From: Sequoia sempervirens
Taxonomy: Eukaryota > Streptophyta > Pinopsida > Cupressales > Cupressaceae
Assembly: GCA_007258455.2 (NCBI GenBank)
Contig: VDFB02047230.1
Span: forward strand, 154,429,797-154,493,796
Reading direction: 5' to 3'
DNA length: 64,000 nucleotides
Shown: piece after piece, positions 12,636-25,323 of the stretch
Numbering within the stretch: the first letter of the stretch is position 1
Layout of the letters: each line of letters opens with the position of its first letter
Position numbers and translations under genes: made by a program
The notes under the pieces: model-generated
What the model was told of the DNA's origin: nothing
Database searches by the model: none
What the model saw: the letters and a program-made list of their open reading frames with translations, nothing else

Positions 12636-14031
12636 TGAAAAAGATGAAAATGGTTGGTGGTATGATGAGTTCACCACAAAGACCTATTTCCATAATTTCA
12701 TTCAAAATGTAAGCTATGAAATAAAAATGAAGAATATTAATTGATTTTGATAGAAATAGTAATCAAAAGGTAGATCTGGAAAGTGGAAAAGGGTGTGTAC
12801 CTTTCATAGAAAATCACCTTCTGAGGCTCATTGAGGACTCATTCACCCTATAGCGAATGGGTCTTGGCTATGGTTCCTGAAAAAATATTTTTTGGGTTCT
12901 CTTCTCATGTGTCTACACTCCCAGATTCTCAATTCTCACTATTGAAAAGTCAAAAATATGTTTTGTAGAGTTTTGAAGTCATATGACAACTTTTCTTGCA
13001 ACTCTGACAACTTTGCAACTTTCTTCAATTTTTCTCTTCAAATGATCTTCAACCTAAAATCTGAAATCACAAATAAAAGAGAAAGAAATGTTGTTTTGTT
13101 AAGGAATGGGGGGTTTCCTTGGTCAAATCCCATTTTGGTAGTTAAACCTTGTAATAAAAAAATGAAATAGCATGAAGGAATAATGAATGAACAACAATGT
13201 GTAACAACTCACCAAACCTTATTTGAACCTTGGATTAGAAATCTACAAACTAGCATGAAGTGGCCTCAATGAGTGCAGATCTTGATCATAAAACTTGATT
13301 AGAGATAATGTCCTTGAATGCTTTAATATATCTTGAACACTACATCACCATATTAGCTCAAACAACATGCATGATGTAAGAAATCTTTGACATGATAATG
13401 GAATTTTGATTGTTGCAATAATGTTCAATAATTATTCCCTTAAATGCCTTGAAAATGCTCTAATAATGCTCTTGTGAAAGTAATCTTGAGATAACTTGAA
13501 CTTTCCAGGTGGAAAAAAGTGAAATAACCTTATATTTATACATATCTTAACATTAATTCCCAAAATTCAAATAGCACAAGTCGACATGTGAATACACAAT
13601 TGAAATCATTGAAATACCACCAAAAACATATTTCAAATTTAGGTCCTAGGAGCAAGTGAGGACCCATTCACCCTATGGTGAATGGGTCCTAGGCCACTTG
13701 CTTAGGACACACATTACCCAATGTTAAACCTTATGTTACATGGAATTTATGAATTCATCCCTCAAAATTTGTAATTAATTAGACTTGGATTTGAATTAAA
13801 GGGGACAATCAAGGAAAATTAACCTCAATTAATTAATGAAGCCCTATATTAGTGTGAAAGTGTAAATATACACCTTACAACACCAAAAACAAGGCACAAT
13901 TAAGTCTATTTTAACTAAAGGGGCCCTAAACTTAATGTGAATATGTAAAACACATATTACAACACTAAATTAAGGCATCATTAAGCTAATTTTATTATTA
14001 TTCTTCATTCCTCCCTTTTTCCTACACTAAA
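12636..14031 (-). repeat. Left LTR (3' LTR) of the 12.6-18.6 kb element
   Basis: About 1,396 bp, aligned with 17182-18596. It lacks about 26 bp near its right end that the other LTR keeps. The terminal CA expected at the right edge is eroded to AA. It holds two copies of the hairpin described at 13659. Confidence 0.8.
13659..13690. repeat. Perfect 14-bp-stem hairpin, best of five copies
   Basis: AGGACCCATTCACC, loop CTAT, then the exact reverse complement. Related copies lie at 12834-12865, 16716-16747, 17384-17415 and 18210-18241. There are two per LTR at matching offsets (about 200 and 1,025 bp from the LTR start) and one in the interior. The other four carry mismatches. Function is unknown. 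Confidence 0.85.
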
Positions 14032-14048
14032 TTTTTCCCCCACTTTTG
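14032..14048 (-). other. Polypurine tract of the 12.6-18.6 kb element
   Basis: The minus strand reads AAAAGTGGGGGAAAAA directly before the 3' LTR. This is the expected position for priming plus-strand DNA synthesis, and it fixes the element's orientation. Confidence 0.65.
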
Positions 14049-15577
14049 TGCAAGGATGAGTGCAAGCACAAACTCACACTAAATTAGACATTTAAGACAC
14101 TTATGTATGCAAAAATAAAAAAGATACACAATCATACAACATAAAATACCAAGAAGATCAATCCTAGATGGTTCAATCGGCGTGAAACATATCTATGCCA
14201 TCAATTTTTACACACTCTGGGGTAGTGGAACCTCAAGTTTCCCACTAGGTGAATATCCCAAAAGGGTGGAAAATGAGACAATCATATTAGGCTCCCATAC
14301 CATATAAAATCTATCCTCCTAAAAAATTCAATAAGGCGCCACAAGACAAGTTAAGGCTCCATAGGCAAGCAAGGTGTGTTATGCTTGGTGGCCTTGAATT
14401 TATGGTTTCAAGCTTCATAAGGCTAACAAGCTGCATTATGCTAACACTTATGAACAATAAGGTTAGTAAAATATTTTTTATTCAAAGATATTTTTCTTAG
14501 TTCATGTAAGGTCTTCTTCTTAAGGGACATCTTGTATAATATCTCCAGTAGAATAAAAGTCAAGAGTAAAAGATTCACAACTTAGGGAATGTAGTGTGTC
14601 ATATCACCACTAAGAGGAAATTCGTACGCTAAGAAATATTTCACTCTTCGAGGACATCAAACCCAATGACACCACCAAGTAAAGGAGACATCACAAGAAA
14701 AAAAATTGCACCATGAAACATGAGGAATGTCGAAATATATTGTCAATGTATGCCCCCACTTTAAGTGGTTGCTAACACCATATTTGTGAACAATTGCTTT
14801 AAAGTAGCCAATGTTCAATCCTAAGACATGAGAGCTTATTCAGAAAGCCCTATTTCAATTCATATTTTTCTAAAATGAAGCTACATCATGAAAAAAGGAG
14901 GGGTTGCCCCTAGAAATACAAAAGGGATCCATGGATTCAAGTTTAGTATTTCTTTGCTACAATGTTGTTATAGAGCTCAAAAATGTCATCATTCCCTGAA
15001 TGCTCATAGAACTAGAAGAATGACACAAAAAGAGAAAAAAAAAAGTAAAATCCTTTCGGCTCAATACAAAAGAGACCTAAATGTCTCAGCACCTTGCGTC
15101 ATCCCCAATATTAAAACACAAGACAAATGAAGAGACAGATATTTAGGACACAGAGAAGAATGTAGATACAAATAGAGGAATGTACATGAAGAGAGAGAGA
15201 CATCAGATGTACAATAGTATGAGGGATCACATTACGCACATGCGACCACATAAAGAAACATGAAAAAGAAAACAAATAAAAAGACTAGTAAGGCACATGC
15301 GAGTCAACCTATAGCAATTCGTCTACATCCCAATCTTGATTAGTATATGTGAAAGGCATAAAACTAGTCAAAGGGACAACATCAAGTACCAAAGATCTAG
15401 GAAAAGGCTACCTAACCCCTTGCCCCCACTAACTAGTGCAAGACAAGGATGAGCCAAGATGGGTGATGAGAATGAGCTTCTTGTGATAAAGAAAATGATT
15501 TGCAATGAATGTAAAACATGTAATAGTGAGGATTCTATGATCCTTCAACTATTACATGGAAAGGAGTGAAGCAAATG
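14049..15577. other. Non-coding interior of the 12.6-18.6 kb element
   Basis: The stretch between the gag-like ORF and the 3' LTR has no recognisable pol sequence. Short open frames such as 14888-15130 show no motif. Confidence 0.55.
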
Positions 15578-16555
15578 TTATGCAACTATGTCATCATAGG
15601 ACTCATCATCATCAGAGTAAAAATAATTCAATATCAATTTTAATGCATGACACTCATCAATAAGATGCCCAAGAGTTCTATGATATGCACAATAATTCAT
15701 GTTTTCCTTAGGTATGTTTCTTTTACTACGAGGTGGCAATTGGATCAAACATTTTTTGAGGTGTTCCATATTTCGTTCAATTTCCGTTGGAGTATGTAGG
15801 AATGGAAATTTTTTGAGTTTGTAATATTTTTGTTGCTTTCTTGATTCACCAATTTATTGAGGTAGATGTTGATGAGGAGGACCTAATATGATCCTATCAT
15901 CCTTATGAGGCATTGGTTGTTCCTTAGGAAGGAGGAAACTTATGTCGGGAGAAGGATCTTGATATCCTAATCCTTTGGTTTCTTCAATAAGAAGTTCCTC
16001 CAAAAGTTTGTGAATTTCACACTCATTAGTTATGTCACATCCTTGTTTAGTTAAAATCTTAAATCCTTGGTCATAAGTCTCCTCTAGGTTGATGGGAGTG
16101 TTGGTCACTTTGTTAACATAAGATGGATAGGTATGCACTTGATTAGAGGAGCTAGGCTCACTCATTGTTGAAATTTTAGGCTTAGTTTGTCACTCAATTT
16201 CAGGATGTAAAAGACCAAACATCTCAAGTTGTGTTGGTTGTTTCATGAAAGGATAAAAGGATGCATTATTCTCAAGATTGTTAAGGAAATCATTTATGAA
16301 CTCATGTATGATAGCATCATCTTCCCCAATGATGTCAAATTCATGAGGAAACTCATTAGGATTTGGTTGAGCATGGTGAGGGTCAATTGCATTAGGATCA
16401 TTGTCAAAAACACAAATTGAAACATCAACCAAGGAGAACAAGGATGTCCACAAATTGCTAAAACACTTGTCCATTTTTAAATTTTCAGATATAAAACAAG
16501 GTAATTTTTTTATTACACTATGAAAAAACTTGAAAATAATATCTTGTAAATACAA
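15578..16555 (-). pseudogene. Gag-like ORF with CCHC-like knuckle, two stops
   Basis: One frame of about 326 codons is broken only by TGA at 16190-16192 and TAA at 15854-15856; CGA and CAA are the likely originals. The N-terminal third is acidic, rich in Asp, Asn and Pro. Near the C-terminus is NYCAYHRTLGHLIDECHALK, a Cys-x2-His-x4-His-x4-Cys knuckle variant of the type found in Ty3/gypsy gag polyproteins. An acidic tail (DDDESYDD) follows. A canonical gag core was not recognised, so the frame may be an internally deleted gag. It lies alone inside the LTR pair, and no pol follows it. Confidence 0.65.
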
Positions 16556-17181
16556 TTTTTAAATTGCACAATGCACTAACTTTATCAAATGAAGCTAGAT
16601 ATGATCAAATTGAAGAAAAAAAATTTGCAAATAGAAACAAAAATTTGAAAACAACAAACAAAAATACCAAAATAAATATTTTAATTCCTAGAAAATCATA
16701 ATATTACCCTATTCAAGGACTCATTCACCCTAGGGAAAATGGGTCCTAGGTGAGGGTTTTTAAACAAGTTTTTACAGATTTTTTAGTAAATTTCAAAATT
16801 TTCTAGATTTTGATCTGATATAACAAGTTTTTGTTTTAATTTTCTATGAAATGAGGATGAAATGCAAATGAAAAATGTGACAAAATTACAACCTAGAACA
16901 CCTAACTTGATATGCAATTTTTTTTTCAATTTTCAAATGCAAATGGATATGATGTAATGCTATGTAAATGATCTGAAAGATGGCTGATTTTTTTGTATTT
17001 TTCATATTTAAAGAACACAAAGATGCAATCCTAAAACCCTTAAATGAAATGTAAATTTAAATTCACACTAGATACCCTAAATGGGACTCAATTCAATGAA
17101 AAGAGGTGCAAGATCTAAATCTAGGGTGAAAGAGGACTCCAAAATCAAAAAATGCAAGGATCAAACTCAGGTTCACCAAAA

Positions 17182-18596
17182 TGAAAACGATGAAAATTGT
17201 TGGTGTGTGTGATGATGAGTTCACAACAAAGACCTATTTCCATAATTTCATTCAAAATTTAAGCTATGAAATACAAATGAAGAACAATAATCAAATTTGA
17301 CAAAAATAGTAATCAAAAGGTAGATCTAGAAAGGGGAAAAGGGTGTGTACCTTTCACCAAAAGTCACCTTTTGAAGCTCTATGGGGACTCATTCACCCTA
17401 TGGTGAATAGGTCTTGGCTAGGGTTCCTGAAAAATGTTTTATGGGTTCTCTTATGTCATGTTTACACTCCCAAATTCATGATTCTCACTATCAGATAGTT
17501 GAAAATAAATTCTATAGAGTAGTTTCAATGATATGACAACTTTTCTTGTAACTTTGAAAACTTTGCAAATTTCTTCAATTTTTCTCTTCAAATGATCAAG
17601 TCAACCTAAAATCAGTAATCACACATCAAAGAGAGAAAAATTTTGTTTTGTTAGGGAATGGGGGTTTTCCTTGGTCAAACCTTATTTTGGTAATTAAACC
17701 TTGCAATGAAACATGAAATAACATGAAGGAATGATGAATGAACAACAATATGTAACAACTCAACAAACCTCATTTGAACCTTTGATTACAAATCTACAAA
17801 CTAGCATGAAGTAGTCTCAATGAATGTAGATCTTGATCATGAAACTTGATGTGGGATCATTTCCTTGAATTCTTTAATAGATATTGAACACTACATCACC
17901 ATATTAGCTCAAAAAACATGCATGATGCAAGAAATCTTTGACATGATAATGGAATTTTGATTGTTTTAATAATCTTCAATAATTATGCCCTTGAATACCT
18001 TGAAAATGCTCTAATAATACTCTTGTGAAAGTACTCTTGAGATAACTTGAACTTGCTATGTGAAACATAGTGAAATAACCTTATATTTATATGTATCTTA
18101 ACATTAATTCTCGAAATTGAAATAACACAAGATGACATGTGAATACACATTTGAAATAATTGAAATACTACCAAAAAAATATTTCAAATTTAGGTCCTAA
18201 GAGCAAGTGAGGACCCATTTGCCCTATGGTGAATGGGTCCTAGGACACACATTACGTAATGTTAAACCTTATGTTATGTCATTTATGAATGTCAAGTTTC
18301 ATCCCTCAAAATTTGAAATTAATTAGGCTTGGATTTGAATTAAAGGGACCAATTAAGGCCAATTAACCTCAATTAATTAATGAAGCCTTAGATTAGTGTG
18401 AAAGTGTAAAGGTACACCTTACAACACTAAAAATAAGGCACAATTAAGTCCATTTTAATTAAAGGGAGCCTAAACTTAATGTGAATATGCAAAACACATA
18501 TTACAACACTAAATTAAGGCATCATCAAGCTCATTTTATTATTATTATTCATTCCCAAATTAAGTGTCAAAAATGGATACTTTTTCCTACATTACA
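17182..18596 (-). repeat. Right LTR (5' LTR) of the 12.6-18.6 kb element
   Basis: About 1,415 bp, direct repeat of 12636-14031. Minus-strand sequence just inside it reads TTTTGGTGAACC, possibly the primer site, but I cannot assign a tRNA. Confidence 0.8.
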
Positions 18597-18601
18597 ATAA
18601 G

Positions 18602-20585
18602 TATTAATAGAGTTTGGTCACCAAAGGATACTAATTTAATGATATTTATGTGCAATAAGGATGTTGATCACTTAGAAGATTTAAATATGAAAGAAATAGA
18701 ATGAAGGATCTAGTGAAGACTCTATTAAGGTATGTTCTTGGGTACTATCCCATGATCAAGAAGTTATATGGTCAAAGCCAATAGTTATAACCATTATCGT
18801 CTTATTGTTTTGAGTCTAGTAGATCAATTCCCATGATTTTTTGTACTTTGTGTGTTGTGCTAAAGCACATTAGCCAATAAAAAATATATATTTTTTATTA
18901 GTACCATAGGTATTGTATGGTAGGAAGAACTAATAAATAATTAATTATGAGGCCTCTTTATGTTGTATATCCAATTATTAATGGAGACTAAACATACATG
19001 GTCACTCTTGTGGTGAATATTGATTATCTTAGTAGATTTATAGATGTCAAATGATGGTCATTCTATGAGTGTAGAATGATCGTTATGCTAGTTATAGCTA
19101 GGTGGTTTTCGCTTGTTTAGGTATTTCAACTATTAACTTGTGATTGGTCCCATCGGAGTTGTATATTCTTTATATATGTAAATATAAGTAGTTAATTTAA
19201 TATATAATGTCTTGTAGAAGGAATTTGAATATTTTGTCTACTATATACGATGTGTGATAGCTAACTCTCTATAATGTATGAAACAAATAAGACATAGAAC
19301 TAATTCAATACTTGATAAGAATTTGATCTAGAGAAGACTAGATGGCCATATCTATGCACCTTGCCATCACCCCATGAAACTATACGCTTTGTTATGAGGG
19401 TATCCAAGTGGAATAATAGACTATATGATTGGAAAATCCCTAGAATTTTAGTAGCCTTGATCTTATGGTGTCCAGAATTAAGTGAAGTCTAATCCCTTAC
19501 ATAAATCATTGAATTGGAGGTTAGTTATGACTTATATATTATATGCACTTTAAATTCATATTAAATACCTATATTGACCCTATTCAATTTTCATGGGCAC
19601 ATAGAGTACTAAGCATTGAAACTAACACTAATAGGTCCTAGAGATTATCACATGGTCATTTGATGGAGAACTAAAAATTTGATGATCTTTATATTCTTGT
19701 ATAAAATTTGATTATGCTGGCTTGCAAGAACCATATTAAGTTTAGTAACAAGAAAACATGGACCTTAAGTTGAGTTTGGATCGTTAGTGCTTACATGTAA
19801 TTAAGTTGTATTTCACCTTCAAAGGAATTCCTAGGATTTTAACATTGATTCATGAATGGATAATGAACATCCCAATCCATGTAGAATACTTGAAATTTGA
19901 ATACAGATGCATCATCCCTTGAGGGATTAACAATTTTTTAAAATTATTTTATTTGGATTTTATAATGCTAGTTATATATTGAAGTGAATCCTTATCACTA
20001 GAGTCCTAAGATTCCAAAGTAATGCCATTATGTTCATGTGTGTGTAGTGTGTAATGTCACATAGTCAAAGAATTGACTTAGGTCCTTCATATTGTTTCTT
20101 AATTTAGGAATAAGATGAGATATCAATCATTAATGTGTAAATTAAAAGTTTGGGAATCCATCAAAGCCTCATTGTTAAGGGAAAAATCCTAAGTCATCTT
20201 TGAGGCTTGAAGATCTTCTTCATGAGCTTATTTATTCATATTTTTTGTTCTACACACTCAGCTCTTTCCTCATCTATTGACAATAATTCCCAAGGAAAAC
20301 TTTAGTGTCGAATCTTCACCAATTGGAAAATTCTAGAAATCAGCCAAGTCAAAATTGGAAAATTAATTGCACCCAACAGGGTTTCCAAATCACCTGGATT
20401 TTATGAACTATCGGTCCAATGCATATTCATTCACCAAAAAAAAATTCTATTAGGTATATTTAAGCAACAAATTCACCATAACAAACTACGCATTTCAAAT
20501 AGAATGACTAATATATTTCCTTAGAATCCCAGAAGCATATAATAAAACACCTACATATTCACCAATACTATTAAAATGACATTGT
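18602..20585. other. No gene recognised
   Basis: About 2 kb of AT-rich sequence with no long open frame and no repeat match seen elsewhere in the window. Confidence 0.55.
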
Positions 20586-20587
20586 AT

Positions 20588-20758
20588 TAGGACCCATTTC
20601 ACCAATTAAAATTTACAAATAGTTTCTTGTGAAGACCCATTTCACTAGTTAAAATTTATAAATAGTTGCTTATGAGGACCTATTTTTCGAATAACATAAA
20701 AAAATAATTACATTTGAGGACACATTTCACCTTGAAAATTACAACATATCATTGTATA
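20588..20758. repeat. Four imperfect tandem units of about 42 bp
   Basis: Units begin near 20590, 20633, 20675 and 20717 with GGACCC/AGACCC/GGACCT/GGACAC, mostly followed by ATTTCACC and then AT-rich sequence. The first half resembles the arm of the hairpin at 13659 (AGGACCCATT). It lies just upstream of the hAT pseudogene. Confidence 0.6.
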
Positions 20759-21115
20759 AGCACGCGAGATTCACCAAATTTTTAATACACCATTTAAAAA
20801 TCTCATGAAATTCACCAAATATGGATTGATATAAATACAATCAAAACTATCATTTATTCTTACACATTTTGTTTAGTTTTGAGGTTCTACTTCTCGATTC
20901 GGAAGTCAACAAAAGCAAAAAAAAATGTAGACTTAAAGGCGAGTGATCATTTCTTCATAGTGTTATTAGTTATAATAATAAGATTTCTTTATCTCTTTTC
21001 CATTCTTGCTTCAGTCTTAAAGATGATTTTGAGTAGGGAATGGGATCTATATTTTATGTCCTTATTAAACAAGAAGACATTTTTTTCTAGCTTTTATTTG
21101 AAGTGAGAGATCAAT

Positions 21116-23877
21116 ATGTTGAGCAGCAAGGGTAAGACTCCTCAAGGTAGTGAAGAGACTGTGAGGCCATCAAAACATCCAAAACGTGGAGGTACCATAC
21201 AGTCTTACTTTGGAATTGGAAAATCTATTGATCCATCAGATCAAGATGGAGCTACATCATCAACTCTTCCACCAAATATTAATGAAGAATGCATTCACAA
21301 TACCTCACCACCACCGAAAGGTCAAGGTGAGATTGTCATTGAGTTAAATCTAAATGTATCAAATGAGGATGGCAATACTGTAAAAGATGTTCCAAGGGAT
21401 ACCCTAGTTAGCTAGAATGAGATAATTGACTTGGATGAGGATGATTTTGGTAGCAAGAAAAGAAAAAGAAAATAAAAAATGGGTGCAAGTGGGAAATGAA
21501 AAGGAATTTTCAACTCAGTTGGTTGTCAAAGTACCAATTCATTGTACGAGTGGGGAAATCAAATGATATTGAAAGTGAAACATTGGAAAAATGTGCAATT
21601 TGTAGTTGGATATGTGGAAGAGACAAGATGTTGTAGCTAAAGCTTGAAACTATAGAGAAGAATATTGATAAAGTTTATGAAAAACAAATCATATACGGAA
21701 AGGAACAATTATTCATACAATTGAAATCAAAGGAAGAATGTCTTCATGTTAGGTATGCCATGGAATATGAAGAGCATGACTAGAGAATGTCAAAGCTTGT
21801 TGCATGTCAAGGTACACTTGAGGCTCAATTTGGAAAAGCAATGGAAGCAACAAATCTATCAAAAATTGTTCAGATGAGTGTTGTTTTTCATATTTTGTCT
21901 AGAGGGCGTCCTATGACAGACTACACAAAATATTCTAGTTTATTATCTTATTTGGGTGTTCCTCACTTTCCCTTCTCCCATTGGTCAGTAAATGCTAGAT
22001 GGGAATGGGAAAACTATCTTATTGTAGTGGAAAAGGAATATTTAAAGGAGAAAGTAAAAGAGTCAAATTTCATTACATTATCTTCAGATGAAGTTATTGT
22101 GGTAGACAATACTTCTTGGTTATGTATGAATTTGTATATTGTAGAGTGAAAACTTCGCTAAGCTCAACTTTTCTGTGTTCATAAAACGAAGCATAGTTCA
22201 ACATCGCAAAATCTATTTGAACTAGTTAAGAAATATTTGAATGAAACTGTAGGTATGGATGAGTTGACAATTGCCAAAAAGTTGGTGTGTGTAGGAGCTA
22301 ATGGAGTTGCAATGATGCAAGGTCTAAGGAGTGTTTTTGTACAAAGTTACAAACTACTTGTGCACCAAACTTGATTTGCATTCACTGCATGGCCCATAGA
22401 ATGAATTTAGCATTCAAAATTGTAAGCAAGTTTCCTATGGTATCAAAAGTTGAAAGTCTAGTCCGTGAGATCCATGCATACTTATGCCGAAGTCCCAAAC
22501 ATTTTTTAAATTTTCAAAATTTTGTTGAGGGAATAACACTAGGAAACAAGCTTCTCAAGGATTTCAATACCAAATGGATCTCCTTGCATGGACCAGCACA
22601 ACGAGTTCTTTCATAATATCAATCCTTGATTGGAGTGATGTACGAGCATCGCAACACAATAGACAAAGCTCTTGACCTCTTACATAGGTTAAGCAATAAA
22701 GAGGCACTCTTGACTTTAGCTAGTCTTCTCCCCATGTTGGATGTGATGAACAATCTTATGAAGAAAGCCCAAGATAGAACTATGTATATTTATGAATATG
22801 CCAATCTACGCAAACATGCATGCTTGGCCCTCAATCATCTAGATCTAACACAAGAAGGCCCAAATTATTTCATGTGGTGAAAAATTACTAATTCCAATAA
22901 TCCTAATAATTATTTATATTTTAATGCAAGTAGGAACTTATGTATCTATGTACGTGGATATGAGATACCAATGTACCATTGTAAGATAGCTAGGCACTCT
23001 AGCAGAGAAGTACCTATTAATGAGGAAGATTTTAACAACATTGTTAAATTTGTTAGGGATAATTTGAAGGAAATTACAAAATATATTTCCTCAGAGATTC
23101 ATGAAAGATTCCCTCGACATGAAATACTTGAAGCCATGGGTATTGTGTATCCTCAATTTTGGGTAAACTGAGATAACCCAAAATATTTTCATGATAAAGT
23201 AAAAATATTGATTGAACATTTTTTGAAAAGTGTAACATGCAATGAGCAGACAATAGAAGGAATTTTAAATGAAGCTAAGCTTAGACAACAATGTAGGAGT
23301 TTTGCAATAGCTATGAAGGGCCAGTATAAATCCATGGGCATGGAGAAGGCCTTTGAATCAGGATCAATAAAAAAGGTTTGGAAAAACTTAGGTCAGAGTG
23401 AAATATTGTGTGATTCGATATCAGAATATTTCAAACTTGTTGATTTATGTCAAACAATGATATTGGGGTTTGTGGAGGATGAGAGAGTTTTTAGTACATT
23501 GGTGTTTTTAAAATCAAAGTTAAGTTCAACAAACTAGACAAGAAATTCGAAAATTGCTTGAGGATGAAAGGAACTATGTATAATGTCAAAAAATTCCTTT
23601 TGAAAGGGCACTCATAATCTAGAGGTCCACATGTGAAAAAAGAGGGACCGGGTTGTGCAACACTCAAATTCCAAATGTTGGTATTGGTGGCACTAGCAGT
23701 GGCAGTGGGACTAGGACATATAGCATTGGCACAAATCACACAATGAATGTTGAATTTGAGACACGGGTCAAAGGAAATGAAGAGCAGACTCATAATCAAG
23801 ATGACTCTTTTACTTTATCTCAAGATGAACGTCGGTTTGAGGACCCTGACTCTGTTTGGGAAATGGAAGAGAATTAG
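21116..23877 (+). pseudogene. hAT-superfamily transposase with TTF-type zinc finger, broken
   Basis: hAT transposases cut and paste DNA with an RNase H-like DDE domain. The N-terminus has a Lys/Arg-rich stretch and GGTIQSYFG. A Cys-x2-Cys-x3-Cys finger (KCAICSWICGRDKM) starts at 21588. The core includes SSDEVIVVDNTSW near 22083-22120, which could carry the first catalytic Asp, and CIHCMAHRMNLAF near 22374. The C-terminal hATC dimerisation region shows EDERVFSTLVFLKSKL at about 23475-23525. An acidic tail ends at 23877. The frame changes near 21420-21600, 22350 and 23540. Stops include TAG 21413, TAA near 22615, TGA near 22878, TGA near 23169 and TAG near 23535. Terminal inverted repeats and an 8-bp target duplication were not found. 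It resembles the animal/plant ZNF862/ZMYM-like branch of hAT, but that placement is from memory. Confidence 0.78.
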
Positions 23878-23897
23878 TAGCTTTTAGGTATTTATAC

Positions 23898-24145
23898 TGC
23901 ACTTCATGAATCAATTTCCATTGTTCCAAACTATAGTTGATATTTTATATTGTATTCAATGAAATTGTGAATCATTGCACTTCATGATATTTTATTATAT
24001 ATTGCACTTCATGAATCATATTCCAAATTGTAGTTGATGATATTTTATATTATATTCCATGAAATTGTAATATTTTATATTGTATTCCATGAAATTGTGA
24101 TATTTGATATTTTATATTGTATTCCATGGTATTGAATTTGATATG
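23898..24145. repeat. Degenerate AT-rich minisatellite
   Basis: Alternating versions of GATATTTTATATTGTATTCC plus ATGAAATTGTGA, and of TTGCACTTCATGAATCA, are repeated five or six times with variable spacing. Confidence 0.7.
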
Positions 24146-24446
24146 TGATTTTGCATCATTTTTAAACAACACTTATCACACTACTTATAAATTCCTATTG
24201 CATTGTCATTCACACAATCTTTGATAAATAACTAAAAGGAATATTAATCCATTCTTTCAACAAAAGCTAGCAGTTCAACATCTATAACTTATAAGCTAAT
24301 AGAAGCTAACAATTCAACATAAATAACTTACAAAGGCATCCACACAACTTAAACAATAAAAGCTTAAACTACCAAATCACCTAAACTATACTAAGAAATC
24401 CTTACACATCCATCACCATAAAATATTTATTCACAGATAAACATTC

Positions 24447-24928
24447 CACAACAATGAAACTAACCAAAAATCTATCATTTCAATAATAGATAATCCACTG
24501 GAAAACTACTCAGCAAAAGCAGAATAAATCCACACACCATAACTCAAATATTACATATACATGAACTTCACCATTTTCTTTCTATATTGAAATAACTCTC
24601 TCATCCTCCACTGACTACAAATATGACCAACAAAGACTTACAACTCAACAAAGTGAACCAAGTTGGGGAATCAGGAAGTTATGAAAATTTAGAACTCTGT
24701 GACAAGGTTATAGAACTCAGAGGACTAGCGACTAAGGTTAGGAAAAGCACAAAAATTGTGATTTTGAGTGATAGTAACCACAACAATGAAACTAACCAAA
24801 AATCTATCATTCCAATAATAGATAATCCACTAGAAAACTACTCAAAAAAAGTAGAATAAATCTACACACCATAACTCAAATATTACGTATAGATGGACAT
24901 CACCATTGTCTTTCTATATTGAAATAAC
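24447..24928. repeat. Two ~150-bp direct repeats around a fragment shared with 51.3 kb
   Basis: 24447-24596 and 24778-24927 are near-identical (CCACAACAATGAAACTAACC at the start, TTTCTATATTGAAATAAC at the end). The ~180 bp between them closely matches 51317-51480 (translates as NKDLQLNKVNQVGESGSYEN). The repeats lack TG..CA ends, so this is not a typical short LTR element. Confidence 0.7.
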
Positions 24929-25323
24929 AGAAAATAAGTTAAAATAGTAGATTTTTTTTGTCTTGATAATAGTTTCTTAAAGATAACTGTTTTATAAATT
25001 AAAATAAAAAGTATTTGAAGTATAAAGAGAGCCAAATTAAATAAAATAGCATAAAAACTAAAAACTAATCAGTAGTCCCAACACCAACTCTTTCACTTCC
25101 AATTATTTCCACCTCCTGCTACTCCAGTAATGCATCATGTTCCTTTACTCTTTTCATGTATTCCTAGTACTTGGTGAAAATTGCGGTGATTTTTTGCTTC
25201 CTAGAGTCGTGGTGATTTGCAGCCTTGTTCTCCATTTTGAAAGTGCATGGTCTAACTCAACTAGCATTTCATAGATGTTGTCACTTTCTACCTTAAATGC
25301 ACTCATATAGGTCTGTAAGTTAC

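Larger units (their letters stand above)
12636..18596 (-). mobile_element. Non-autonomous LTR retrotransposon, gag-like ORF only
   Basis: Two long direct repeats flank a 3.15-kb interior. A 5-bp duplication, ATAAG, sits outside both ends (12631-12635 and 18597-18601), which marks a completed insertion. The ends are TGAAAA on the left and TTACA on the right, in plus orientation. The only coding trace is a gag-like frame on the minus strand. A purine-rich tract on the minus strand abuts the left LTR, so the element reads right to left and the right LTR is the 5' LTR. I found no protease, reverse transcriptase or integrase. The product fits a Ty3/gypsy gag, so related autonomous elements probably supplied the enzymes. 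LTR divergence looks like roughly 10 %, so this is an old copy. Confidence 0.82.

Noticed and set aside
20879..21106. 75-codon open frame just upstream of the hAT pseudogene
   Set aside because: No motif and no frame link to the transposase. Probably leader or intron sequence.
24447..24928. Short TRIM-type LTR element
   Set aside because: The 150-bp repeats lack TG..CA ends, and no primer site or target duplication is visible.
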